Shown: positions 1-11,476 of the stretch, in pieces
Numbering within the stretch: the first letter of the stretch is position 1
Layout of the letters: each line of letters begins with the position of its first letter
Assembly (NCBI GenBank): GCA_951217055.1
Contig: OX578284.1
Location: 45,514,967 to 45,578,966, forward strand
Source: Gerris lacustris
Taxonomy: Eukaryota; Arthropoda; Insecta; Hemiptera; Gerridae
Direction: 5' to 3'
Length of the DNA: 64,000 bases
Program-made: the position numbers and the translations under genes
The notes under the pieces: model-generated
What the model was told of the DNA's origin: nothing
Seen by the model: only the letters and a program-made list of their open reading frames with translations
Database searches by the model: none

Positions 1-537
1 TAAGCATGCAGTGTATCTTTACTTGAACCACATCACCCGGTTTATCTCACCCTCATATCCCTGCTTCCTCATATGATGGGCTTTTGAAATTTGAAACATA
101 GATTAAGCTTGAGTAGCTTAGGTCACTGTAATAAATAGAAACCCTTAATGGCAAGTCTTTTCAAAAGGGGAGACTATCAAATTTTGTATTTTTGATACTG
201 ACTGATCATCAAAGATATGTTTGGTTCTATGCGACAATTTTTTCGTACCTCTATCGGTTGTATGTTGTACCTAAGTTGGAGCTAGATTGATTACAATTTT
301 TTGTTTTTGGACTTTGAGCTCTCATAGCGTTGCGTTAGCCATTAATGACCGATTTTATTTCACATTTATAAGCACCAAATTAAATATTTTTTAATCCTGT
401 AAATTTTTTATATTAATATATTTATTAATTTTGAAGTAGATCAGTTCTTTGTAATATCCTCTACTTGTAATCTAAGTCACCACAATAACAATAATAAGAA
501 ACAGCATAAAAGCGAGTGATATAAAGTACTCGCAACT

Positions 538-594
538 CGCCTTAAACCAAGGTTCAAACGCCGACATGTTGATGGTTCGAATCCCAGGAAGGCG
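538..594 (+). repeat. tRNA-like hairpin with B-box match
   Basis: GGTTCGAATCC at 574-584 matches the Pol III B box (GGTTCGANNCC). The ends CGCCTT and AAGGCG pair as a short stem, and a T-run (TTTTATTATC) follows. At about 57 nt it is too short for a tRNA, and the T-stem pairs poorly. It is probably a decayed tRNA-derived repeat rather than a gene. Confidence 0.3.
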
Positions 595-2130
595 TTTTAT
601 TATCTTGTCTTAATGATAATCACATAGTAGATGCTAATGTAGTGGTGATGATCCCCCCACTACAGTATAATGTGCTGATCGGGATGCAAAGGAAGACAAT
701 CAAAAATGATTCGATTATCCAACATTGACATTGTTTGTTATTACTTGTAAAAGAACTATCTAGCATCAGAAATAAAACTAATAAATAAATAGGCAAGCGA
801 GAGATGCACTTATAATTATGTTATAAACTAGCCTTCACCCCACGCTCGACGCGGAGAGTCATGTTAGGAATGAGTGTTTACGCTTCCTAGTATTAATATA
901 CTGCAACTGCATTCTCATGTAAGCAAAACCATTAAATCTAATGACTAAATCGTTTCGTTTCAAAAACCTTCATAAAAACAAATCAGGACTTATTTATTAA
1001 TTATTTATAGTATTATTACGAATAACATTCCCGGGAAACTGTTGTTTAAAGGCTATTTTATTACATGCCAATATTCCTTTTTTTAAATAATTATATATGA
1101 TAAAAAACAAACCTTTTTTTTAAAATTAAGTTTGGATTTAACTTCTTTATGATCTTTATTCGTTTAAAAAAAACGAGGAAATAAAAATGTATACATTAAT
1201 TAAAAGAATATTAAGAAATATGTATATTGCCCAGTAATATACGCTAGTTATATTACTAACTAGCGTTAGTTGTACAGGTAGACTCAGAGTGCCTTAGTAA
1301 AAGACTAGGAAGTGGGACAGGTCATGAAGTTCTCTAAATGGGACAACTTGGCATATAGATCTAGTAAATACTATTTATCTCCAGTAGGGAGAAAAAGTTA
1401 TGATTTTGGATTAGTTTAGAGGGACTAAAGTAAGTTCTTTCTTCCTCAAACTCCCGAGCTCAAAAAGTAGGAAGAAAAGTAAAACCAGGGAGAAAAAGAA
1501 GGATTGCCAACTTAATTATTTTATAAATAGTAGAGAATGAATGGCTAATGTAGTGAAGTTGTTGAAATCAGGTTGGCGACACTGCTTTTTCGACCTTATT
1601 TGTAATTTGCTCTTATCCTTGTAAACCTGCATTTAAAGAACCTTCTATTTGGGTTTAATTGCAATTCTTATTTGTTTCTAATATCGAATCTGCTGTTGCT
1701 GTTAAAAGTGCTAATAATTATTGTTATTTATTAAAATAATAAATAAAAACTGTGCAATGGATAAAATATAAAGTATGACGGCTATCTTCAGTGACTTATA
1801 TTTTTAGACTGACAAGAAAGTAAGGTGGCAAGGGTTTAGGGCATAAGGTCGGGTGGGGAAATTCGTGGAGAGTAGCGGGTGTGAAGGGTTTGCAATTGGA
1901 TTAAGAGCTAGGGCAAGCCAAAAGCTCTAGGTCAAATTTGTTTTGACAAAAAAAGGAAACCGGTCTGATTTGTTTTAAATTAAAATTGTGGTAGACCAAT
2001 AAAAATATATTTTACAAGTACAGTGTATTCATTTATTTCAACAAGTGATATAAACGACTCATTATGTTTGATTACCACAAAATCTCAGTCTATACAACGA
2101 ACTTTTTACTTTCAAAGAAAATCCAGTATT

Positions 2131-2138
2131 CTCTAGAT
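2131..2138. repeat. hAT target-site duplication, left copy
   Basis: CTCTAGAT, identical to 2893-2900 just after the other end of the element. An 8-bp duplication is the hAT signature. Confidence 0.85.
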
Positions 2139-2892
2139 CAGGGGTTCCCAAAGTTTTTTTTACCAAGCCCCCTGAGTCAAGATAAATCTTCTCACGCCCC
2201 CCCCCCCCCCCCCTTCACAATTGTATGAGATAATGAAAAAAATAAAATATACCATTATTACATTGAATAACCATTCATTTATTTGTAATACTATTATTTT
2301 TATAACATTACAAGTTAATCTTATGGGATCTTATGAGATGGATGAGCTTTTTTTACAAGATTCCCTATTCTTGTATGAGTATTACAAAGTGCAAAACGAA
2401 AATCAAGCACAGCAACATCAAGTTTGCCACGATACTTTGTTTTTATTGCTAAAAGTGCTGAAAAATCTTTTTTGGCACAAATAAGTGCTTGAAAAAGGTA
2501 AATACAATCGAAGTGCTTGCTGTGATATACTGGGGTACACTTTGTAATACTTAACCCAAAACGATGATTAGTCCATTTTATCAAAATCGGCAGTAGAACC
2601 TTTTTTTATTTCTAAAGCTTGTTCTTGAAGAGTTTTGGGCAGGGAATCTATGTTGACACTGAAAAGATCCTTTGTTAATCTGTAAATATTGTCATCACAT
2701 ATCACATGTGTTAGGAAAGTATCTGTTGAATTCGTCAGTGAGGTTCTCCAACTGGTTTGATATTTGGATTTTTATATAATCGCATTAGACGATCGGACGG
2801 CAAAGCTGTCTCGATCTCGAGGTCCCACGCCCCCCTTGACTTATCTTCACGCCCCCCTTGGGGGGGCGCGCCCCCCACTTTGGGAACCAATG
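2139..2892. mobile_element. hAT-superfamily DNA transposon, internally deleted
   Basis: The left end CAGGGGTTCCCAAAG and right end CTTTGGGAACCAATG are imperfect terminal inverted repeats of the CAGNGGTTCCCAA type common in hAT elements. Both sides carry the same 8 bp, CTCTAGAT. Subterminal C-rich repeats (CACGCCCCCC with AAGATAAGTCAAGG) occur in opposite orientation at the two ends. The interior encodes antisense remains of a transposase C-terminus, so this 754-bp copy is a broken, probably immobile derivative of a longer autonomous element. Confidence 0.88.
2321..2755 (-). pseudogene. hAT transposase, C-terminal fragment
   Basis: On the minus strand one frame (about 2755-2575) reads residues such as FSVNIDSLPKTLQEQALEIK. 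After a frameshift near 2580 the other frame (2584-2324) continues with FSALLAIKTKYRGKLDV and ends near NLVKKAHPSHK. These match the conserved C-terminal dimerisation region of BED-type hAT transposases (the FSALxxIKTKYRxxL block and the AHPSH end). The N-terminal zinc finger and most of the RNase H-like core are missing. At least one frameshift is present, so no functional protein is expected. It lies antisense inside the hAT element at 2139-2892 and ends close to its left terminus. Recognition is from memory of the family; no search was run. Confidence 0.72.
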
Positions 2893-2900
2893 CTCTAGAT
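2893..2900. repeat. hAT target-site duplication, right copy
   Basis: CTCTAGAT, identical to 2131-2138. Confidence 0.85.
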
Positions 2901-4252
2901 TATCTGAAAAAGGCTGCTTTAGAACCGCCGAAAACGGTCAATTGTTTATTATAATTTTTGTATGTGAAGACGTTGTTTGGTCATTGAACTACACCTTTCT
3001 CATAAACATAGTAGTTATTTATTTAAAAAATATCAATAAATAACTGTAATTGTTGAATTTTCAAACAGTGGATTTCGTTTTCTCAGTTTTGCGTTTTGCG
3101 CCCATAAAATCGAACCTGCGCAGCGCTCCAAGACACAGACATATACAGACAGAAAATCAGTTAAGGCCTGATTTGGTTTTCTGAATAAAAAAAATTGCAG
3201 CACTGATCACAGTACAGACAAATCTTTAATTTAATACCTATAATATATATATAAAAAAATACAAATACCTATTTATTTGTTAGTTTGTATTTTTAAATTA
3301 TTTAGAACTAAAATGGTTTTATATACATACTTTCAGCTCTCTCCTAGCTTTTTATGTTTTAATAATAATACAACATAGTTTCTTTATTATTAGATTATTG
3401 TTTTCATTTTTTAATTTTATTTTAATAATATAATCCTATTAAAAAAGAAAAAAAAAAAACCTATTTTTCCCCCATTCAAAAATCCAATAATACTTTCCTA
3501 GTATATTTTATTATCTTAGTAAAAACGTAGGATTTAAGAGTATTATGTTATAAGGTATAAGAGGATATAAAAGATGAAATGAAAAAAAATAAGGTAAATA
3601 ATTAAGACATTCTAGTTTGTTTTAAATAAATATAAAAAGCGGTGTTTTTGGTGTTTGATTATTTCTATTATTTTTTTCTTGCTTTCCTATTTGAAAGATT
3701 TTGTTTTTATAGTTGTTGTAGTATTTGAAAGAGTAGTTTAAATGCGTTGTAGTTAGGTGAGTTAGATGGCCAATTAGTTTGAATCTAATGAGCGGTCTCT
3801 ATCTTCAAAGACTCTTTATATCCAAAGATGAACTTACAAAGATAAAACTGCCCAAAAAGCTTTTGAATCTATCTAGTTAGTATTTAACTATCTATTTTAG
3901 TTAAGGAAGGATCTATCTAGCTTCTCTAAGATAGAAAACACTAGCTCACTCTAACGAGTCATCAGATAAACACAAAGTGACTCGGTGATGAGATCCACAA
4001 TAAATCTGCTTTGTTTTGTAAAATGTTCTTAAAGCTTCATGTTTAACAGTTGATTATTTATTTTTTTTTTTTTGTTTAAACATAAATAAACTTATTTTAT
4101 TTTAAAGAACAAATATTCTTTTTAAAGTTTAACTACCACCTTTCCACAAAGCGTTCGTGATAAGTAAATTAAAAAAAAAAACACTATTTAACTAAAAGCA
4201 ACAGTCTTAAGAAAAACTTAAATATATTAAGAACAATTTTTATTTTTTTCAG
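2901..4252. other. AT-rich DNA, nothing recognised
   Basis: Homopolymer-rich sequence with no credible frame, RNA gene or repeat that I can tie to another copy in the window. Confidence 0.55.
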
Positions 4253-4277
4253 ATTTTTTTTTTTTTTTTTTTTTTTT

Positions 4278-4520
4278 GGACAGTGCCCCCACATTTGGAG
4301 CTAAAATTCATTTCTCGATTTCACCACGGTGTATGATTATTCTGAACATGTATGCCACACTTCAGGTAGTTCAGGCTGCAGGCGCAGGCGTCTGCACAGA
4401 CGACAGACAAACATTTTTTAAAAACCTCTTTTTTGGACTCAGGGGACCTCAAAACATGTAAATCCATAAAAAAACAATTTTCGCGCCATCGCAATACTTT
4501 CTCTTTATATAATAAAGTAA
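4278..4520 (-). repeat. Repeat family B, fragment
   Basis: Preceded by a T-run (4253-4277). Reading leftward from 4520 it has the family B order: the TTTATATAAAGAGAAAGTATT-like terminal region, the GAGGTCCCC-like block, a CTGTCGTCTGTGCAGA block and the AAATCGAGAAATGAATTTTAG block, as in the long copy at 31.7-32.2 kb. The core with AACATGTATGCC is present but diverged. The tRNA-like tail is absent. Confidence 0.65.
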
Positions 4521-5087
4521 ACACTTATTTTCTCCTTTTTAATAATATGTTTTATTAAAGTGTGTTTATATTTATTCTTTTTAAAATATTAAATTATTTA
4601 CTGGATAACAATATTATACTCTCTCTCCACAGCTCAGGACTCCATGTTCTCTAGTGGAGAGATAACCTTATGTAGTGCTAAATTGTAAAATCAATAAAAA
4701 AGATAAATTGATGTACTAAAATATTATTATGTTTTATTCAATAAAGGCATTTAAAAATAAAAAAATAAAAATAAAAAAAACTCATAACAATTAATTACTC
4801 CTTATCACAAAAAGATTAATGGCCTTGCTGAGATACTTCTAAGGACTTCGATGATTAAATACCGGAGTAACAAAAAGGATTCAAGGGATAGAAATGTAGT
4901 ACTATACAGCCGTTCTTGTCGGCTATGTGGATTTCACCTTTTACCACTACTGCGGAAGATCATCAGCTGAAATGTTTATGCATAGGCAAATATAAACTCT
5001 ATATGACAGAATAAGTATCAGCAATGAAGAGTAGGTGAAAAACGAACTGGCGCACGATTAGAAGTAATTTTTTTGAAAAATATTTTT
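4521..5087. other. No recognised feature
   Basis: AT-rich DNA with a stretch of mixed composition at 4800-5060. No frame or repeat relationship found. Confidence 0.5.
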
Positions 5088-5232
5088 TTAAGTCGCTATA
5101 TTTTTAAAATATGTGGGCAGGTACAAGACACATACATGCCAAATTTGTGTAGGGCGAGAGCACGCGAGAGGACGGACGGACAGACACACGCAGGAAAATA
5201 TAAGGGTCCTTGGTTTTGCCTACGGACCCTAA
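5088..5232 (-). repeat. Repeat family E, hairpin-CTGTC-core fragment
   Basis: Read on the minus strand it begins with a hairpin AGGGTCCGTAGG...AAGGACCCTTATA, then GTGTCTGTCCGTCCGTCC, then a core resembling AAATTTGGCATGTATGT. This is the same order of parts as families C and D, with a different stem. The piece is short and carries no coding sequence. Confidence 0.6.
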
Positions 5233-5239
5233 TAAAAAT

Positions 5240-5330
5240 GTCACTAGCCCAACCCCTCCCATAGGCCTATAGCTTTATTTTTTTCCTCATATAGATTGGC
5301 CATTCTGAGTCTCAAAAGTTAATACTAGTT
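5240..5330 (+). repeat. Decayed fragment related to element 59635-60122
   Basis: Matches the right part of that element, seen at 60005-60085: the CCCATAGGCCTA / CCACAGACCTA block, TTTATTTTTTTCCTCA, and TTGGCCATTCTGAGT. The terminal CAGTCTGATTC is not present, so this is a truncated relic. Confidence 0.5.
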
Positions 5331-5841
5331 GTAAAAAGAGTATGAAGAAATTATTTTTAGTTCTTCGGCAAGTTAAATCTAGTTTCCAGTAGATAGACTA
5401 TCATAATTTCAAATCTTTGACTAAGTTTGTACCGGACCAATTTTTCATAAATATATACATATTTATATTTCCCAAACTTAAAATAATAAACTCAAAACAA
5501 ACGGATATAGTTCCATGAATAAAAAAATAAAAGATTGTATCATATAAAATTAAAAAGAAAAACGATTAAAATTAAATCCGGGAACAAAAAAAAATTAAAA
5601 GGAATTTATCTAAACTAAAAGGAAACAGAGCTTAAGCTATATATTGAGGCTTTTTTTTATCCTATCTTTTTAAAGAGGCAACCAATTAATTTTACTCATC
5701 CTTAATGATTTGATTAGGAGATTAAAGGTGTCTCGCGGACATCGGGGAGAGGATTTCAACCCAACAGTTTCTCCTGGCTAAACAGATTCAAGTCTTGTAA
5801 AGGTGCCACGATCCCTCCATTCCTCCTTCAATTAACTAACA

Positions 5842-5845
<4 letters not shown>

Positions 5846-5921
<76 letters not shown>

Positions 5922-5992
5922 GTATATACTTATACATACACATAATCAGATATAAGTATGTTTACACACGGGCCTTAGGTATATTAGAGAGG

Positions 5993-6047
<55 letters not shown>
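5846..6047. repeat. Two (TA)n microsatellites with spacer
   Basis: Pure or near-pure TA runs at about 5846-5920 and 5998-6047, separated by about 75 bp of AT-rich unique sequence. They are low-complexity and non-coding. Confidence 0.95.
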
Positions 6048-6050
<3 letters not shown>

Positions 6051-7491
6051 CTTGGCAGTATCCCATACTAAGCGTGTATCACGAACCGGTCTTAAAAGCG
6101 TCTCCTCCAATGGAGAAAGACTTTAGGAGCGCTTTAAAATAATTATACATGCCATTAATATTACCTCCTTTTTTTATATTTTATATTACATTAACTAAAT
6201 AAAAAAAAATGTATAATATTATAACTTAAAAGAAAAATATTATTCAGTTTAAATCAAATAAATTTATAAAATCAGCACTAAGTCGGTTATAATGGTAAGC
6301 TAATTAGTACTAGGACTAGGATAATAACATTTTTCTTGTTATAGTTTATTAGGTTTTTAGAATGATAATTATGGATCATATTTTATATTTGTTTATTTAT
6401 TTTATTTTTGTTTATAATAATTTACGTAGAATATATAAAATATAAGGAGTATGTATTGTGATAGATTGATTTTGATGGTTTTATTTTGATAGAGGTACAA
6501 GTTTTCATCTCCTATTTTAATACTTTTAGCCATCTTTCAGCAGAATTTAATTGGTTTTCAGCAAATTTTGCTGTACGGAAAGTTAGTTCGGAAACAATCC
6601 GCAAGTTATTTTATTTGTTTTGGCATATCCCATATTTACGCAATCTTCATTTTAACGGGTCTCAAATTTGTGATAGATAAACATTTTGAATGACAGCAAA
6701 ACAGGAAATATCGATTATGTTATTTATCGATTATATTATTTCAAATATATCGATGGCACACATTGGTGTTGGGGAGATCCTTTGTACAAAGATTTACTGT
6801 CCTTTTATAGCTTTAAGATGAGCTCTCTGGATGGTTGTCATTTATGTGCGATGTAAATAAATTCGGAACTATTTTTTTTCACTAACATTATATATTATAT
6901 AACAATAACAATTATGTTATCAACATTACATATGATTCAACAGAAAATTTAAAAACGTAGTATATAAAAAGTTCTTTTTATCTTGAAATTTTATGAATAA
7001 AGGTAGTTAAGACAGTTTAATAACACTATTTCCAATATTAGAAAAGGCGTGAGAGAATCTTCCATGTTTTTTTTTAATTCCCTAATCCGACGAAGCCTTA
7101 AAATATACTTTTTTTTATCATTCAATATTAAAAGAAAATATTAACTGCCCTGAAAATATAATAAGCTTAAGAATCTATCAAATAAAAATCTATTTTAATA
7201 ATAACCCATCACCTTTTTTCCCCTCTTTTACAACGGATCAGTTCCAAAAGTTACTTTTTTTTTCTCTTTATACTTTTATAAGTCCTTTTTTCTTGGAGAT
7301 TTTGTCACTTTTTGTTCATAATTCAAAAGGGGGTAGTTAATAAAAAAAGAACGACATGTCTACTTTAAAAGGAGGGTTAAAATGCGTGACTATAAATAGA
7401 CCTTTTTTTTAAGGGGGAAAAGGGAAAAGAGAATTAAAAAAGGTGTGATTTTTTTTTTATACTAAATAAACTATACAAATGTATTCTAAGT

Positions 7492-7496
<5 letters not shown>
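6048..7496. other. AT-rich DNA, nothing recognised
   Basis: A 64-codon open frame at 6486-6680 has no motif or similarity I know and the start context is weak. I do not call it a gene. No repeat family was recognised. Confidence 0.5.
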
Positions 7497-7522
<26 letters not shown>

Positions 7523-8251
7523 CAGTATGTCCCAGGATCGACTTGACGATACGTGAAGTGACCTAAAAATTTCATTTTTCGACAAAAAGTCATTCTTGAT
7601 CATTCCTCCTGCATGTCTTCAAATGAAGATTGATCGCATTAAAAATTTTGTTCCATGTAACCTGTTCCTAAAACTTACGATTTCTTAAAATCGCACGAGA
7701 GGGAACTGGTCTAAATTTTAATTTTATGAAAAAATGTCATTCGTTATAAAAAATTATATTTTTCAAAAAAAGAAAGAATATACAAAAAAATAACATTCGT
7801 ATTTCAACTCCCCCCCCCCCCCCCCCCCCGCTTACTCCACTTTAATAGAAGAAACATTTAAATTAAAAAAAACAAATTACAATGATTGTTGAATAGACAT
7901 TTTTAGAAATAACATTTTTATTATTAATATAGTGAGGTAAGCGGGAAAGGGAAGGGGGGGGGGGGGGGGTAAAATTTAAATGATTATTTTTTTGTATTTT
8001 CTTTCTTATTTTGAAAAATATAATTTTTCATGACGAATGACATTTTTTCATAAAATTAATATTTAGACCAGTTCCCTCTTGTGCAATTTTAAGAAATTGT
8101 CATTTTTAGGAACAGGTTACATGGAACAAAATTTTTAATGCGATAAATCTTCATTTGAAGACATGCAGGAGGGATGATCAAGAATGCCTTTTTGTCGAAA
8201 AATGAAATTTTTAGGTCACTTCACGTATCGTCAAGTCGATCCTGGGACATA

Positions 8252-8303
<52 letters not shown>
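7497..8303. repeat. (TA)n tract split by a transposon
   Basis: TA runs at 7497-7522 and 8255-8303 flank the foldback element directly. They were probably one tract before insertion. Confidence 0.85.
7523..8254. mobile_element. Foldback element inserted at TA, Tc1/mariner-like ends
   Basis: It starts CAGTATGTCCCAGGATCGAC and ends with the exact reverse complement. The dinucleotide TA lies on both sides, as for Tc1/mariner insertions, though in a TA array the duplication cannot be proved. The arms stay paired for about 290 bp each (7523-7810 and 7965-8254) with few mismatches. Opposed C20 (7810-7829) and G-rich (7957-7971) tracts lie near the centre, so almost the whole 732 bp is palindromic. 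It has no transposase frame and must depend on enzymes from elsewhere. High arm similarity suggests a fairly recent origin or ongoing arm correction. Confidence 0.87.
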
Positions 8304-8308
<5 letters not shown>

Positions 8309-9005
8309 GCAGTACAAAAGGGAGTACATTATAGTAGGCGTGCTTCTATTATAGCCTGGGTTTTAGGGTATTTCTATACCTTAAATAAAAATCAAAAGAA
8401 ACACTGTGCACGCCCTCTGGTGTCCTAAGTGTTAAACTAAACTCCTTCTTGTAATAGGATTATCCTTTTTAAAGGTACATAGCGAAAGGGCAGATGTCCC
8501 ATCCAAAATGAAACTTTTTAAGTACATAAGATTAACTTACCCCCTGTCTAGATCTATTATTAGATGTTTTTTGATCCTTGTTTAAAATAAACTACCTGGG
8601 TGGGCTTTTTTTATTTACTAGAACACTTTGTGGCAACACTGTATTTTTTTTTTTGCTAATCTTTTTTTTGTGAAAAGAGTATCCTTTTTTATATAAAAAA
8701 TAAAAATATAGGTAGGGTGTTGTAATATGAATTAGTAGATAAAGTAGATAGATTTTAAGAATAAAATTTTATTATAGTCTAATGTTTATTTAAAATAATT
8801 CTAAAAATAATATTAAGGAAGAAAGTAAATTGCTTCGATAAAAAAAGTCTTCTTTTGTTGCTGATTTAAAAAATGAATTTTTTTCAAACCATAAATAAGT
8901 AAATTGTAATAGTTCAAGTGAGAATTCAGCTTATCTTCAAATTTATCATGAACATATTTAATATAATATTATATAAACTGAAACACACGAATAAATTGTA
9001 TACTA
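8304..9005. other. No recognised feature
   Basis: AT-rich DNA without a credible frame, RNA gene or related repeat. Confidence 0.5.
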
Positions 9006-9018
9006 TATAAATATATAT

Positions 9019-9103
<85 letters not shown>

Positions 9104-9104
9104 A

Positions 9105-9191
<87 letters not shown>

Positions 9192-9222
9192 AATATATAT
9201 ATAAATATAAATATAAATATAT

Positions 9223-9304
<82 letters not shown>
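9006..9304. repeat. Complex (TA)n microsatellite, about 300 bp
   Basis: Long TA runs broken by TATAAATATAAATATAAATA segments, the longest such tract in the window. The apparent Ile-Tyr frame across it is an artefact of the dinucleotide repeat. Confidence 0.95.
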
Positions 9305-9309
<5 letters not shown>

Positions 9310-10083
9310 CCTTGAAAAATAAATATTTACAAAATGGTCTTTTAAGTAAAGGCCTGATTCAAGAGAAAAAGATATCGGCTTTTAAAATCAATTACAAGTT
9401 ACGCATTCTTGGGATTACTTGACGCACTTATTCCAAACAAACTTCACAGGCTTATTCCCTCAACCTTAACTGATCCCAACTTCTTACTTTAGCTCTGACA
9501 ACATTTTCTTTTTATTAAAAAAAAAAGATTTTGGTCACATCAAAAAGAAAATACCGACTTAAAAAGCCTCAAAGAACCAAATATCTTTTAAACAAAATAA
9601 TTATAATAATATAAAAGAAAGAATGTAATTACCAATAAAGACGAGCTTAAAGCCGAATAACATATTTATGCAAAGTAGCTCTTCTAAGTAATATTTTAAT
9701 CTCGAGTTATTTATACTAATATTATTTAATTATTTAAGAAAAAAATGCTCAAAGAAGCAACAATTTGTTTGAAGTTTATAATTCCTAATTAAATTTTACG
9801 CAAAATATTTATAATATTTTTAAACATTTTTTTGTGTGTGTGTGTGTGTACTGGTAATTATTATTGTATTTGGTGTCCTGCCAATTTTCAAACTACTGTA
9901 ATTAACGTAATGTAACAAGTTACATAAATTAAATTTCACCTGCTTAAAAAATACGATTAATTTTAATATTAGAGCCCTCAAGAAATGTAGAATAATAATA
10001 TAAATTTTCTCTCACTCTACGTTATTTAAGATTAACCACGTTTTAATTTAAGATTAATAAGCATTATTTTTAAATAGCAGCAT
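9305..10083. other. No recognised feature
   Basis: AT-rich DNA. A short (TG)n run lies near 9834-9848. Confidence 0.5.
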
Positions 10084-10510
10084 AAGCATCTAAGTAAATA
10101 GAAGCAGAAAAGGCAGAAGTCAAAAGTCACATGTTACAACACAAATTATAAGAGAGTATCAAAGTAATCACAAGCATTTGAGTAAATGGAAGCAGAAAAG
10201 GCAGGAGTCAAAAGTCACATGTTACTACACAAATTATAAGAGAGTATCAAAGTAATCACAAGCATTTGAGTAAATGGAAGCAGAAAAGGCAGGAGTCAGA
10301 AGTCACATGTTACTACACAAATTATAAGAGAGTAGCAAAGTAATCACAAGCATTTGAGTAAATGGAAGCAGAAAAGGCAGGAGTCAGAAGTCACATGTTA
10401 CTACACAAATTATAAGAGAGTAGCAAAGTAATCACAAGCATTTGAGTAAATGGAAGCAGAAAAGGCAGAAGTCACATATTACTACATACAAGAATGGTAT
10501 CAAAGTAAAA
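10084..10510. repeat. Tandem array of an 88-bp unit
   Basis: The unit starts AAGCATTTGAGTAAATGGAA and contains AAAAGGCAGGAGTC, AGTCACATGTTACTACAC and AGAGAGTAGCAAAGTAATC. Units begin at 10084, 10172, 10260, 10348 and 10436. The first four are full length and differ at only a few bases; the fifth is shortened and diverged. Copies 2-4 are closest, which fits stepwise expansion by unequal exchange. It is not coding in any frame that stays open through the array. Confidence 0.93.
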
Positions 10511-10539
10511 AGCAGGAGGAATTATAAAGGTCCGTTTTC

Positions 10540-10725
10540 CTAAACGTAACTCCAGCGATAGACGCTGAGCGATAGCCACCCAGCGACTATTGCGGAGCTG
10601 CGTTTGCATGATAAGAGTCGCTCAGATAGGAAAACGCGAGCGATAGTCCCCCAGCGACCATCGAAAGAGAAAGACTGTTAGGAGTCGCGTCAAGGAAAAT
10701 CAATTTTAAAATAGCAACCTAGGGG
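10540..10725. repeat. GC-richer block with GTTTTCCTA inverted ends
   Basis: GTTTTCCTA near 10552 is inverted as TAGGAAAAC near 10636. Between and after them AGCGATAG and CCCAGCGAC recur several times (CCACCCAGCGACTAT, TCCCCCAGCGACCAT). Base composition is well above its surroundings. This suggests a short inserted repeat or MITE, but no target duplication was identified. Confidence 0.4.
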
Positions 10726-10904
10726 GATCGGCGTAACTAAGTGCTTAGCGTACTTATGACTTTAACTGAGGTCCAAAGACCAATATAATTATTGAGTGAG
10801 GATCCAAAAAAGGTGAGACATAGCAACACAAAAATTTTGAATTGATCGGAACTTTAAAAAATAAGTAAATCAATAAAATTATTGTCAACATAATTTTTTT
10901 TTGT

Positions 10905-11476
10905 TGCTTCCGAGCTTACCGAAAGTAACGGAAGCATTGTGTTCACTTTTGAGAACGAAAAACTTTTATGTCTCCGATTTTAAAAATTCCAAACAGAAAT
11001 CCGTTTCAGACATCTGGAAACATTTTTGGTCTCGTGTCTTTCTGTCTGTCTGTCCGCGAATTTTGAAACGTCCGACGATAACTTGAGTAATTATTGACCG
11101 ATTTTGATGAAATTTGGTAAACCTGTTCATTTTACCAATGCCCAGGAAGAGTTCGTTGGACAACGTTATCCGTCCAAGCGTTCACGCGTAACGCTTACGT
11201 AAACGTGAAATTCAAATTTAAAATTGGAATTTTAGGCAGGGGAAAAAATCAAACTTTATCTATTCATTGAGACAAACCTTTTTCCTTAAATACAATTTTT
11301 TAGTAAAACCAACAGCGACACCGCTGTGAAGTGTTAAAGATCGCTAAAACTATTAATAGTTTTTAGACTATAAACAATATAACAATAAAGTAATATAACA
11401 ATAATGTTAATAGTAATGTAACAATAAAGTACATGATAGAATGCGAGGAAGCTATGAGCCACACTAATTGGCAGTC
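10905..11476 (+). repeat. Repeat family A, near full length
   Basis: Begins TGCTTCCGAGCTTACCGAAA with the hairpin GCTTCCG...CGGAAGC, then the TTTTTATGTCTCCGATTT block, GAAATCCGTTTCAGACATCT, a TCTGTCTGTCTGTCC run, and the core GACCGATTTTGATGAAATTT. It ends GCGAGGAAGCTATG...AATTGGCAGTC. GGAAGCTATG occurs at both ends of better copies. No protein is encoded. The A-rich middle (11280-11430) differs from other copies. Confidence 0.85.

Larger units (their letters stand above)
1..2138. other. AT-rich DNA without a recognisable gene
   Basis: No reading frame of note and no recognised family. Visible items are small: a tRNA-like hairpin at about 538-594, a 12-bp inverted repeat reading ACGCTAGTTAT and its complement near 1239-1265, and a G-rich stretch around 1820-1885. 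The DNA is probably intergenic or intronic. Confidence 0.6.

Noticed and set aside
2221..2484. 87-codon plus-strand frame inside the hAT element
   Set aside because: The opposite strand carries recognisable transposase blocks; this frame is their shadow.
8969..9232. Open frame of Ile-Tyr repeats on the minus strand
   Set aside because: Produced by (TA)n; the same pattern appears at every TA tract (36782, 36893, 38244, 51334, 51718, 51755, 54095).
10084..10510. CRISPR array
   Set aside because: Repeats are 88 bp, contiguous and without unique spacers; the genome is eukaryotic in character.
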